Positions 55,015 to 62,920 of a DNA stretch of 64,000 nucleotides are shown here, in pieces (position 1 is the stretch's first letter; every line of letters begins with the position of its first letter). The stretch lies in assembly GCF_020042665.1 (NCBI RefSeq), contig NZ_CP083376.1:4453038-4517037 (forward strand). Direction: 5' to 3'. The position numbers were made by a program, and so were the translations under genes. The DNA is from Pseudoxanthomonas sp. X-1. Its GTDB lineage: Bacteria; Pseudomonadota; Gammaproteobacteria; Xanthomonadales; Xanthomonadaceae. The notes below the pieces were generated by a model. That model saw only the letters and a list, made by a program, of their open reading frames with translations. It ran no database searches and was not told the origin of the DNA.

Positions 55015-56085
55015 ATGAACCAGGAAGATCAGGACGCGCCGCAGTCGGAGCTGATCCTCTACCGCACGGAGGACGCACAGACGCGCATCCAGGTTCGGCT
55101 GGAAGGCGAATCTGTTTGGCTAACGCAACGGCAGCTGGCAGAGCTTTTTAAGGTGTCTGTTCCGACCGTCAACGAGCATCTGGCGGGGATCTACGCCGAG
55201 GGCGAGCTCAATCCTGAACGAACTATTCGGAAATTCCGAATAGTTCAAATGGAGGGCGAGCGCCAAGTAAAGCGCGTGACCGATCACTACCATCTCGACG
55301 CCATCCTCGCCGTCGGCTATCGCGTCCGGTCCGCCCGGGGCACACAGTTCCGCCAGTGGGCCACCGAGCGCCTCTCCAGCTATCTGGTCAAAGGTTTCGC
55401 CTTGGACAGCGAGCGTCTCAAGCGCGGCCCGGACGACGGTTACTTCGAAGAGTTGCTGGAGAAGATTCGGGACATCCGCTCCTCGGAGAAGATGTTCTGG
55501 CGCAAGGTGCTGGATATCTACGCAACCAGCGTCGATTACGATGCGAGAGCCGAAGCCAGCCAGCGCTTCTTCGCCACCGTGCAGAACAAGATGCACTGGG
55601 CGGCGCACGGACACACCGCCGCGGAACTGATCCTGGCGCGTGCCGATGGCGACAAGCCACAGGCCGGCATGACCAACTGGGTCGGCAGCGCGCCGCGCGG
55701 CGCCGACGCGGTAGTGGCCAAGAGCTATCTGCAGGCCGATGAACTGGAAGCGCTCAACCGCATCGTGACGGCGTATCTGGAGTTCGCCGAGCTGCAGGCG
55801 CTCAACCGCAAACCAATGACCATGGCCGACTGGATCGCCAAGCTCGATGAATTTCTGCGTCTGAGCGATCGAGCGGTCCTGACGCACGCAGGCAGCGTCA
55901 GCAGTGAACAGGCGCTGGAACATGGCAAGGCGCAGTTCGCCAGGTTCAAGCGACACCAGCTGAACCAGCCTTCGCCCGTCGAGCGCGACTTCGACGCGGC
56001 GACACGGGATCTGAAACAGATCGAGCAAGCACGCAAGCAGCCTGTGCGTGGCACGAAGCCCGGCCCCGGTCGGAAGAAGCGTTAG
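55015..56085 (+). CDS. RhuM-family protein
   Basis: 356 residues. N-terminal part with a helix-turn-helix (WLTQRQLAELFKVSVPTVNE) and the conserved VKRVTDHYHLDAILAVGYRV, then FRQWATERLSSYLVKGFALD, as in the Virulence_RhuM family (rhuM of Salmonella SPI-3). The C-terminal region (VQNKMHWAAHGHTAAELILA, LNRIVTAYLEFAELQA) is typical of the family. The stretch TIRKFRIV is written with AT-rich codons forming a perfect palindrome. The family's function is unknown; it travels with mobile and restriction loci. Start ATG 55015 has AGGAGA about 8 bases upstream. Confidence 0.9.
   Translation: MNQEDQDAPQSELILYRTEDAQTRIQVRLEGESVWLTQRQLAELFKVSVPTVNEHLAGIYAEGELNPERTIRKFRIVQMEGERQVKRVTDHYHLDAILAVGYRVRSARGTQFRQWATERLSSYLVKGFALDSERLKRGPDDGYFEELLEKIRDIRSSEKMFWRKVLDIYATSVDYDARAEASQRFFATVQNKMHWAAHGHTAAELILARADGDKPQAGMTNWVGSAPRGADAVVAKSYLQADELEALNRIVTAYLEFAELQALNRKPMTMADWIAKLDEFLRLSDRAVLTHAGSVSSEQALEHGKAQFARFKRHQLNQPSPVERDFDAATRDLKQIEQARKQPVRGTKPGPGRKKR
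55220..55246. repeat. Perfect 27-bp palindrome inside the rhuM-like gene
   Basis: GAACTATTCGGAA (55220-55232), a single A at 55233, then TTCCGAATAGTTC (55234-55246): a 13-bp inverted repeat without mismatch. Its codons (ACT ATT CGG AAA TTC CGA ATA GTT) are mostly ones the flanking sequence avoids. It could bind a dimeric protein or fold as an mRNA hairpin. Confidence 0.9.
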
Positions 56086-56196
56086 CCAGCCGCTGCAGGC
56101 GCCGCCCATCGGGGTTGTTTACCGTCGCGCACCAAGTCGACGCATGCCAGCACTCGTCCTCGTGAAGGCGGGGGCCTCTTGGCCCTCAAAAGCCAC

Positions 56197-57123
56197 TTAC
56201 CGCGCGAATGCGCCGTGGTGGGGCTGCTCCATCGAGCGCGAATGGGCTTCTTGAGTGGGCGCCTGCACGGCCTGCTGGTTGGCGATTTCAAGCCTGTGCA
56301 GATGGTCGGCCAAGGGCTGCTTGATCGCTTCGCCCTTGTCGATGTGGACGCGCATGACGTCCTGATCGTTTCCCGGGTTCTTCCAGACCGCAAACAGGTT
56401 GCCGTTGGCCGGATTGGCGACTACCTCCTGGATCCCCGGCAGGCGGCCCTGCTTGGCTTCTACCGCGAGCGCACCCGCCATCCGTTCCTTGTCCTGCTGG
56501 TTCGTGTAGACGCCTGCCTCGGGACCAAGCCTGTCCAGTCCTGCCAGCGCCTGCCTGAAATACGGGTCGTTGCGCAGCTGGGCCTCGCGATCGGCATCCA
56601 GGGCGGGGTGCCCGGCACTGGAGACCCGGCCTGAATTGCCGAGCCCAGGCACGACCGGCTTGATCGACTCATCCAGCTGCCGTCCCGATGCGGGCGCCCA
56701 ATGACCGGTGAATCCATCCTGCCTGGGTTCCGGCAGCTTTGCGTCCCGCAGCACGCTGTCTGCCAGCGTGTTGGAGTTTTGCTCCAGCGGGTCGTAAGGG
56801 TATCTGTCGTCCTTGCTCCTGGCGTTGGCGACCATCTGCTGCCAGGTCCTGGACAGGTCCGGACCGTGCGCGATGCCCTCCCGATACTGCTTCTGGCCCA
56901 CCGCGTTGGGGTTGGCGGGATGGTCGGGATTTGTCCTGTCGTAGGGAAGGTCGGTTTCGACGTGCATCCTTCCATAGGGCAGGCCGGGCTGAGGATCCCC
57001 CGTCCATCCACTGATGGTGTGCTGTTGACCCTGCTTGTCCGTGTAGAGCAGGAACTTGTGGTGATAGTCCTTGCCCAGCTGCGCCCCGATGTTGCGGTAC
57101 CCGACCTCGATCTTCTCGTCCAT
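56197..57123 (-). CDS. X-T4SS effector candidate with C-terminal XVIPCD-like domain
   Basis: 308 residues, no signal peptide. The C-terminal 120 residues carry the recruitment-domain layout: NDPYFRQALAGLDRLGPEAG, ERMAGALAVEAKQGRLPGIQ, VVANPANGNLFAVW, and a Gln-rich tail (NQQAVQAPTQ). The N-terminal domain (about 1-130; YHHKFLLYTDKQG, HTISGWTGD, LEQNSNTLADSVL) belongs to no family I can name; it vaguely suggests a papain-like fold, without an obvious catalytic Cys. Such proteins are injected into rival bacteria by VirB/VirD4-type T4SSs. It starts 17 bases after a lipoprotein gene that would encode its immunity protein. Confidence 0.75.
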   Translation of the reverse strand: MDEKIEVGYRNIGAQLGKDYHHKFLLYTDKQGQQHTISGWTGDPQPGLPYGRMHVETDLPYDRTNPDHPANPNAVGQKQYREGIAHGPDLSRTWQQMVANARSKDDRYPYDPLEQNSNTLADSVLRDAKLPEPRQDGFTGHWAPASGRQLDESIKPVVPGLGNSGRVSSAGHPALDADREAQLRNDPYFRQALAGLDRLGPEAGVYTNQQDKERMAGALAVEAKQGRLPGIQEVVANPANGNLFAVWKNPGNDQDVMRVHIDKGEAIKQPLADHLHRLEIANQQAVQAPTQEAHSRSMEQPHHGAFAR

Positions 57124-57140
57124 GAGGCGCTCCAGGATCC

Positions 57141-57578
57141 CTATTGGTTCTTGAGGTGCAGCGCTTCGATCCCGGACACCTTGCCATCCGTATCCAGATG
57201 GAAGGTGATCACGACAGAGCGCGCATCCGGGTCCAGCATGGCCTGACCATGGTTGTCGCGGACCACCAGTTTGTCCGCCGTGTCCTCGACCACCTTCGAG
57301 GTGGAGGAGCTTGCGAACGCATCAATGACGGTGGCCTTGTCGATGCCGACGGGGAAGTGCCTGCGCACGATGTCGCTGACATCCAACTGTTCGAACCGGA
57401 CAGGTTTCCGGGACGCGTAGATCTCTTCCAGCATGGGACCAACTCCTGATGTCATGGAGGCTTCCTGTGTCGGCGCGCGGTGCGCCGTGCCCGTGTTGGT
57501 GCAGGATGCAAGCGGCAGGGCCGCGGCGGCAATCAAAGCCATCGATGCAGTCCAGCCGCAAGGCGTGAAGCGTGGCAT
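57141..57578 (-). CDS. Lipoprotein, candidate immunity protein of the effector
   Basis: 145 residues. Signal peptide with lipobox LASC (about residues 23-26), followed by a small domain (VRFEQLDVSDIVRRHFPVG, VVITFHLDTDGKVSGIEALH). ATG 57578 is chosen to put the lipobox near the N-terminus; the in-frame upstream start adds an Arg-rich stretch. Periplasmic location and place directly before the effector gene match known X-Tfi proteins. Confidence 0.7.
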   Translation of the reverse strand: MPRFTPCGWTASMALIAAAALPLASCTNTGTAHRAPTQEASMTSGVGPMLEEIYASRKPVRFEQLDVSDIVRRHFPVGIDKATVIDAFASSSTSKVVEDTADKLVVRDNHGQAMLDPDARSVVITFHLDTDGKVSGIEALHLKNQ

Positions 57579-57741
57579 GGCGATCTTCCTTTTCCTGAGG
57601 TCCACCGCATGGAGCGAGCGCCATGGCGCCTGACCGTCCCGGACGACGCCGGTGGAGCGTGTCCGGCTTCCATGCGAGGACCACAGCGTACCCCTGATCC
57701 GGTCGGCTGAGCCCGCGTTTGGGGGGGGCCAGCCTTTCACA

Positions 57742-58074
57742 TCACTTGGTTTCGACGCGGCGGTACTGATCGCTGCCGGTGTTGAGGTGGCCGTTGGCCT
57801 CGTCGATGGCGAAGGTGACCGTTTCGCCGTCGTTGTTCACCTGCAGCGCGCCGTCTTTATAGATGGCCGGGTAGCTGTCGGTCTGGGGTTTGCGGCTGAA
57901 GAACTTCGGCGTGGTGCTGCGGACCATGAAGGCCTCGCCGCTGCGCTCGATGTCCATCGTCTCGTCCTGCGTCTGCACGTTGACCCAGTGGCCCACGAAC
58001 TTCTCGCCCTCCACCCTGGCGCAGCCGGACACCAGCAACGCCGTGGCCAGTGCGGCACCCATCCACTTCATCAT
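57742..58074 (-). CDS. Small lipoprotein
   Basis: 110 residues with lipobox VSGC (Cys18) and a short beta-rich domain (FVGHWVNVQTQDETMDIERS, DGALQVNNDGETVTFAIDE). Resembles small outer-membrane lipoproteins of lipocalin-like appearance. It is first in the minus-strand row leading to the effector, 163 bases upstream of the second lipoprotein. It may be a second immunity protein or unrelated. Confidence 0.65.
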   Translation of the reverse strand: MMKWMGAALATALLVSGCARVEGEKFVGHWVNVQTQDETMDIERSGEAFMVRSTTPKFFSRKPQTDSYPAIYKDGALQVNNDGETVTFAIDEANGHLNTGSDQYRRVETK

Positions 58075-58181
58075 CGTGTGTACTCCGTCAGTTGAGCTGG
58101 CGGCGAGGATGCGGGGTGGGGGATGTAGGTGAGGTCAATGGCGCAGATTGTGGGCGGCAGAGGCGGGTCTGTCTTGCGAAG

Positions 58182-58206
58182 AAACTGAACTCTGACCCCT
58201 GTCTTC
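58182..58206. repeat. Flanking direct repeat, left copy
   Basis: AAACTGAACTCTGACCCCTG (58182-58201, continuing TCTTC) matches 60262-60286 at 21 of 25 bases. The two copies flank the integron cassettes in the same orientation. Confidence 0.55.
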
Positions 58207-58248
58207 GATGCGCCTTTTCTGTTGCTCGCCACGGGCCTTCTCACTAGC

Positions 58249-58308
58249 GACTAACGTCCGCGATGAGTCCACTGGCTAAGCCGGTCCGGCTTGACTGAGT
58301 TGTTAGGT
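58249..58308 (-). other. Integron attC-like site
   Basis: On the minus strand the site reads ACCTAAC, then AACTCAGTCAAGCCG, an inverted inner pair, and ends in GTTAGTC: complementary outer cores with inner boxes, as in attC. It overlaps the stop of the small membrane gene (58303), the usual cassette geometry. Confidence 0.65.
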
Positions 58309-58584
58309 GCGAGCAATCGCCTGAGCTATAGCTTGGCAAAGGATTGACGCAGCCGCGAGTACAGCACCTATGGAGTTCCACCTGGATTGAGCTGCCAAGG
58401 TCTCCCGAACCTCCCAACCGTCAAAAGTTACACCGGAGAGGTCAGGGGCGTTGCCGCTTTTATCAGCAGCGCGACGGCGCCGTAATAATGCTTCTTCACG
58501 CGAAACCTTTACGCGAGCCGCGTAGAGCCACGCCCCAGCCGACGCCAACGCGAATCCAATTGCTATGACTGTAAGAACATTCAT
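58303..58584 (-). CDS. Small membrane protein in an integron cassette
   Basis: 93 residues with an N-terminal helix (MNVLTVIAIGFALASAGAWL), a basic middle (LLRRRRAADKSG) and a second helix near the C-terminus. Such two-helix proteins are frequent integron cassette products. The ATG lies 15 bases after the core GTTAGGC of the preceding site, and the stop overlaps the following attC. Function unknown. Confidence 0.7.
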   Translation of the reverse strand: MNVLTVIAIGFALASAGAWLYAARVKVSREEALLRRRRAADKSGNAPDLSGVTFDGWEVRETLAAQSRWNSIGAVLAAASILCQAIAQAIART

Positions 58585-58598
58585 GAGCTTGATCTCAC

Positions 58599-58620
58599 GC
58601 CTAACGTCTGAAGCGTTAGT
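58599..58620 (-). other. Shrunken attC-like site
   Basis: Minus strand AACTAACGCTTCAGACGTTAGG followed by C: both outer cores (CTAACG and CGTTAGGC) are intact but only 5-6 bases remain between them, whereas functional sites keep inner boxes and are at least about 55 bases long. It sits exactly between two cassette genes. Confidence 0.55.
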
Positions 58621-59428
58621 TCTCTGGCCCGAGCAACTCGCTGGACGAACCTCTCAGCTGACCCCACGGGATTTCCGATTTCGCACGCACAACCAACTGA
58701 AGAAAGTTCAGCGTTCTGTCGTCTTTACTTAGCAGCAATTCACTCCTCTGACGATCCCACGTGCCTCGACGGCATACAAGTAGTTCAAGAAACACTTGCC
58801 AGAAGGCAATTCCTCCAACGAATTTCCCGTTTACATGGGGCACGGGATCGGTCGGATTCTTCCATGTGCCACCGGTAGTGAGAAGTGAGCTCGCGGGAAT
58901 AACAGTGGCGCCTAGCGCGGATGGGAGACCATGTTTGCTTTTCCTGCAGAAATGCTGCTCGTACGTTCCATATCTATAGAGCGAGCCATCTAGGTGCTGC
59001 GAAGGAACATACACGAGTAGAAAAGCAAGATCGCCGCAAGTTGCTCTCGCCTTAGACAGTTGGTCTTCAAGCTTTGCAAACCCGGTCGCGGTGGCGCAGC
59101 GCAGCTTTCCCGTTTGAGGGTCCAGAACCTTTGCCTGAAAAAGACAATCCTTGATCCCCTCAGGTGATTGGATAACAAGTCGAAGATCTGCCCCGTTCTG
59201 TGACTCTTCGTTCGGTGTTGATTTCTGGAGCTTGATCTGGATGGCAGGTGAAGCTCTAGGATGGCTCTTCAACCAGATGCACAGCATGTCGCAGAGTTCG
59301 TCGGTTAGAGTTCTTTCGTCGCTACCAAATGATTCAAGCTTAGCCGCGATGTGAGCACCAATCGACTGACCACAGGCTTTAACACCATGGAGATCTGTAG
59401 TCGCAGTGAAGCTGAAGTTCGTGGGCAT
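58616..59428 (-). CDS. Putative PD-(D/E)XK nuclease-like protein (DUF6615-like) in an integron cassette
   Basis: 270 residues. The order LTDELCDMLC, then GADLRLVI (Asp81) and CLFQAKVLD (Gln98-x-Lys100) matches the D...(E/Q)xK core of restriction-type nucleases and the DUF6615 pattern (T-D-x-L, GAD, QAK). No membrane segment. The C-terminal half has no recognised domain. Possible defence nuclease or DNA-processing enzyme; activity is inferred. Confidence 0.55.
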   Translation of the reverse strand: MPTNFSFTATTDLHGVKACGQSIGAHIAAKLESFGSDERTLTDELCDMLCIWLKSHPRASPAIQIKLQKSTPNEESQNGADLRLVIQSPEGIKDCLFQAKVLDPQTGKLRCATATGFAKLEDQLSKARATCGDLAFLLVYVPSQHLDGSLYRYGTYEQHFCRKSKHGLPSALGATVIPASSLLTTGGTWKNPTDPVPHVNGKFVGGIAFWQVFLELLVCRRGTWDRQRSELLLSKDDRTLNFLQLVVRAKSEIPWGQLRGSSSELLGPEN

Positions 59429-59444
59429 CGAAGTTCTCCCCTGA

Positions 59445-59503
59445 GACCTAGTGTCTGAATTAAGTCGACTCGCTAATCGGGTCCGGTTTGAATGAATTAC
59501 TGA
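59445..59503 (-). other. Integron attC-like site, degraded core
   Basis: Minus strand: AGTAATTCATTCAAACCGG ... GAGTCGACTTAATTCAGAC, ending ACTAGGTC. The inner boxes resemble those of the other sites, but the outer core is ACTAGGTC rather than GTTAGGC. It overlaps the stop of the DUF4145 gene and lies 17 bases before the next gene. Confidence 0.6.
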
Positions 59504-60126
59504 GCCTTGGTCGGCTGGCCTCCGGCCTTTTTCTTTGTAGCCCGATCGTTCTTGCGCTTCTGGAACTGGTCGAACTTCTGCGCGAGCAAGAAGACATAGT
59601 CAATGATGGCATACGTGAACGTCATGACGTCGTTGGCATCTTGGGCACCAATTTCTGTGTCTGTTGCGTGCGCGGCATTGTTGCGTTGATCTCTAAGTTC
59701 CTCGCTCCATTGATACAGCCGCGAGTCAATGACTCCCCTGTCACGAAGCTCCTTGAGCCCACCCCCCAAATAACTGTCCTTCGTGTTGTAGTGACGGCAT
59801 ATGGCCTCAAGAGAACGGCCACACATCGCAGTGGCAGCGAGATACGCGCCAGATTGCATACATTTCTCGGCTTCATCAATTGAGTTGCGCACGATAGGTG
59901 GAATGTCTGAACCCAAGGCGCGCTTGGGACGCGGGTGAACTCTGACTGGGCGAGACCAAACGGTCTTGCTATCCACAAAATCCTCCTGAGACTCAGCAAC
60001 GATGGCCGAGTCGCAGGACGGACACTTGAGGAAAAAAGTCTTTGTCGCGAATAACTCGAGGTCGTTGTGCTCACACAGCAACTCAGCGTCAACTTTTGCT
60101 GCGCAGATATGACAATCAATTAGCAC
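59497..60126 (-). CDS. DUF4145 domain protein in an integron cassette
   Basis: 209 residues from GTG 60126, chosen because a full AAGGAGGT site lies 6-7 bases upstream; the longer frame to 60180 runs through the attC site. N-terminal CHIC/CPSC pairs form a probable zinc ribbon. The DUF4145 part is AYLAATAMCGRSLEAICRHY and LRDQRNNAAHAT, found near restriction and other defence genes in many bacteria. Ends in a Lys-rich tail (KKKAGGQPTK). Confidence 0.8.
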   Translation of the reverse strand: MLIDCHICAAKVDAELLCEHNDLELFATKTFFLKCPSCDSAIVAESQEDFVDSKTVWSRPVRVHPRPKRALGSDIPPIVRNSIDEAEKCMQSGAYLAATAMCGRSLEAICRHYNTKDSYLGGGLKELRDRGVIDSRLYQWSEELRDQRNNAAHATDTEIGAQDANDVMTFTYAIIDYVFLLAQKFDQFQKRKNDRATKKKAGGQPTKAQ

Positions 60127-60141
60127 CCGTGACCTCCTTAA

Positions 60142-60203
60142 ACCCTGATACCTGAGTTGGGCCGAGTCGCGGGGCGGCACCGGCTTGAATGAATTGCTAG
60201 TTG
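60142..60203 (-). other. Integron attC-like site, degraded core
   Basis: Minus strand: CTAGCAATTCATTCAAGCCGG ... CGACTCGGCCCAACTCAGG, ending in a weak core (TATCAGGG). Inner boxes match those at 58249 and 59445. It directly precedes the DUF4145 gene. Confidence 0.55.
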
Positions 60204-60261
60204 CCGCGGCTACACCAGCTGATCAATCGGATGGAGAATGGAGTCAGAGTTTCCTTATCCA

Positions 60262-60286
60262 AAACTGCACTGTAACCCCTGTTTTC
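60262..60286. repeat. Flanking direct repeat, right copy
   Basis: AAACTGCACTGTAACCCCTG (60262-60281, continuing TTTTC), four mismatches from the copy at 58182. A partial inverted copy (GGAGTCAGAGTTTCC, 60238-60252) lies just before it. Confidence 0.55.
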
Positions 60287-60305
60287 AAATCCCCGTTCTC
60301 ACTTC

Positions 60306-60623
60306 CTACAGATCAACCTCAAGGTCTATGTCGTCAACGCAAGTCTGTGCTTGCGAATGATTGCCATATGTCCGCCACTCACCTGGCTTCGAAGCGACGT
60401 TAGTAAGCCCTTCGAGCGGAATACAACGCCAGTTCTTCGCAGTGTCTTCCGTGATGGGGCCTGTGCTTGTGTATCCGCCGAATTGATAGAAAAGAGCTTG
60501 CTCACGTCCATTCTTACGCCCAATCACGTGGGGACACATTTCTCGGTAGTGGCCCTGATAATTTGCATAGATTATCTGCTTGGTTGCGATTGCGTTACGA
60601 ACGATGTCATACACACTAGCCAT
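60306..60623 (-). CDS. Small protein, weak WYL-like resemblance
   Basis: 105 residues from ATG 60623 (MASVYDIVRNAIATKQIIYA). The sequence ATKQIIYANYQGHYREMCPH followed by NWRCIPLEGLTNV recalls one half of a WYL-type ligand-binding domain, but is too short to be sure. Strongly AT-rich coding compared with the window average. It is on the same strand as, and downstream of, the large ATPase gene, so it may be a small partner. Confidence 0.55.
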   Translation of the reverse strand: MASVYDIVRNAIATKQIIYANYQGHYREMCPHVIGRKNGREQALFYQFGGYTSTGPITEDTAKNWRCIPLEGLTNVASKPGEWRTYGNHSQAQTCVDDIDLEVDL

Positions 60624-60754
60624 AATTTTGCCCTCCGGTGGCGTGGAACAAAAAAGCAACAAATTACCTGGTGAATGGAAGTTGGCCTGATTTCGTTTTC
60701 GTCACTCTCATCGGCGTCCGTTTTGGGAGCCGTAAATGCCGAGCTATATATTCG

Positions 60755-62920
60755 CTATTTTAGAGCTCTCACGTTCTTATATAACCGCCTAAGTCTTTCG
60801 TCTGACATATCTACGATAGGCTCGTACATGAAGGAGTTGAGGTGAATGCTCTCAGGCGTAATCAAGATGACTTGTCTCAACAGTTTATGCAGCTCATAGT
60901 CTTCTGGATATTTGTCACGAATCGCATCACTCAAGCGCGCCGTTTGATTTCCACTTTTAGTAACCTCTTCAACCAGTGCTGCATCATTGAGTTTGCCAAT
61001 CATGATCTTCTCTGCGGCAAGTCGGATTGCAATAGAGAGGACAATCTTGTTCTCGAAGTTCACGCCTTCCGGCAAGGTTAGGCAGTGGTCAGCAACTTCG
61101 AACACGAACTCAATAAAATTCTTATTTGGCTCTGAGTGTGCTCCTTTGTTGTTCAAGACGAGATTGAACTGTTGATCCAAGTCGCCGACTGTCAGGTCAG
61201 TCGTCTCAGGCTTGACGTGAAGCATCCTAGTTAGGATCTTGTACGCGTCAGAGCCGGTTCCTTGTGTGTACTCGGCGATATTACGTACAAACGGTATAGT
61301 CGCGATTTTGATTACTTTATTATCGTAGAAGTGCTTCTTCCAGTGTTCGAACACATTGGTTCTTACGCCGTAAGGTGCCTCCAGCGAAAGCCCCTCCTTG
61401 CTTTTCACGGCCATAAAGCAGTTCTTCCGTCCGATGTATCGTGAACATGCAGTGCGAAAGAAGTCGAAGTTGTGAGTCAAGACGATCTGTCGGAAGTGGC
61501 TATGCTCTGCTGCATCTCGCAAGTACTCAATAATCGCGTACTTGTTTTTGTAGTCAAATGAATCAGCAATATCATCAATGATAAAAAGTGCTTCCTCTCC
61601 CGACTTCATCCTGGCATTCATATCAAACATCACGTTCAATATGTAGAACGCCTTCGCCTCTCCCGTGCTAAGGGCAGACATGAGCTGCATTTCTTCGACA
61701 ACGGCCTCCTCGTCTCCATCGACGAAGGTGAAGCCAAGCGTTGGCGCTTCCTTGCCCAGGATTGCTAACACAAGATTCTTAACCTCTAAACGGAACGGCA
61801 CTGTAAAGCGATCATTGAAGGTTGCGATCACATCTTGCCAGTGCGTTCTTTCTTTTGAGGCCGCCTCTTCAATTTGCTCTTTTCTCTCATTAGTTTTATT
61901 CACGAGATTTAGCAGTGCCTCAACCTGATCGAAGCACTTCTTCAGATAGGACTTGATGACTTCCTCTCGAAATTCATCTATGTTCGCTAGATGAGGGAGA
62001 ACATTTTCATGCGCCGATAAATACTCCTGAAGATCTCTCAGATCTTGGTTTTTGTTGAAGCTCTTCTCAATCTCGGCGTACTTCTTCTGCAAATCCGGAT
62101 CGCCTGAAATGGCGTTTCGCTCAGATTGAATGATTTCCTCCAGCTGCTTCACATCGTTTATTTCGATAACCGCCGCATCCCCGTTCAAGCGGATCGTATG
62201 CTTAGCGTTGAAAAAACCATTGTCGGCAAGATTCTTGGCGATGGTAGAAGCATTGTAGTAGTTGAAAACACCACGCTTGAAGTACTTAGACTTGTCAATA
62301 AGAGTGTTGTAGCTCTTTACGTAAGCTTCGATAGCTTGCTTGAAGTCTTTCGTCGCGAGCAATGTGAGCGTTCTCTGATCGAATATCTTGCTATACTCAA
62401 TTTCGGCGAAAGGAGCACCTTCCTGATTGGCGACTTCGTCCTTGATACGCGCAAGCGCCTTCAGGAACTGATTGTCAGATCTTGTAAATGCGTTTGACAC
62501 TTCTCGCTCGATCGCCTTCGAACCAGACAAGCGCTTCAGCGTCGTTATTAGCGATTCGGTTGACTGTTGAACTTCCTGAAGGAGCTTTTCGTACTCAAGC
62601 CGGAGGTCACTGTTGACGAGCAAGAGCGAGGTTCGTTCGCTTGGAACCACTTCCTCATAGCTCTTGAGCACTACCAAAGCGGATGAAGTGATATCAACGC
62701 CCAACTCATCCGTAACCTCTCTCTTTGTCACGCGCTCGGGAAAGATACGGTCAATGGTCATACTATTCGTAGCGATGTCTTTGAATGTCTCGGCTAAGGA
62801 CGATTTCATGGCACCGTTGGGTGCATAGATCGCTACGGCGCGCGTTTCCGAAAAGTCGAATGTCGCCTGTAGCTTCTTGATGCCGTAGCAATTCTCTAGG
62901 TCAACCGATAGCTGTTCCAT
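60755..62920 (-). CDS. Stand-alone ABC/AAA-type ATPase, probable defence protein
   Basis: 721 residues from ATG 62920 (MEQLSVDLENCYGIKKLQAT; purine-rich GAGGGGGAGC upstream). Walker A APNGAMKSS (33-41), a long helical region (about 100-390), ABC-type signature ALSTGEAKAFYIL (about 411-423), Walker B FIIDD with Asp449-Asp450 and switch His in VLTHNFDFF. This is the SMC/Rad50-like fold of the RloC/PrrC and related phage-defence ATPases. No TOPRIM or obvious anticodon-nuclease motif was found in the C-terminal 200 residues. The gene is AT-rich, unlike the surroundings, so recently acquired. Confidence 0.75.
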   Translation of the reverse strand: MEQLSVDLENCYGIKKLQATFDFSETRAVAIYAPNGAMKSSLAETFKDIATNSMTIDRIFPERVTKREVTDELGVDITSSALVVLKSYEEVVPSERTSLLLVNSDLRLEYEKLLQEVQQSTESLITTLKRLSGSKAIEREVSNAFTRSDNQFLKALARIKDEVANQEGAPFAEIEYSKIFDQRTLTLLATKDFKQAIEAYVKSYNTLIDKSKYFKRGVFNYYNASTIAKNLADNGFFNAKHTIRLNGDAAVIEINDVKQLEEIIQSERNAISGDPDLQKKYAEIEKSFNKNQDLRDLQEYLSAHENVLPHLANIDEFREEVIKSYLKKCFDQVEALLNLVNKTNERKEQIEEAASKERTHWQDVIATFNDRFTVPFRLEVKNLVLAILGKEAPTLGFTFVDGDEEAVVEEMQLMSALSTGEAKAFYILNVMFDMNARMKSGEEALFIIDDIADSFDYKNKYAIIEYLRDAAEHSHFRQIVLTHNFDFFRTACSRYIGRKNCFMAVKSKEGLSLEAPYGVRTNVFEHWKKHFYDNKVIKIATIPFVRNIAEYTQGTGSDAYKILTRMLHVKPETTDLTVGDLDQQFNLVLNNKGAHSEPNKNFIEFVFEVADHCLTLPEGVNFENKIVLSIAIRLAAEKIMIGKLNDAALVEEVTKSGNQTARLSDAIRDKYPEDYELHKLLRQVILITPESIHLNSFMYEPIVDMSDERLRRLYKNVRALK

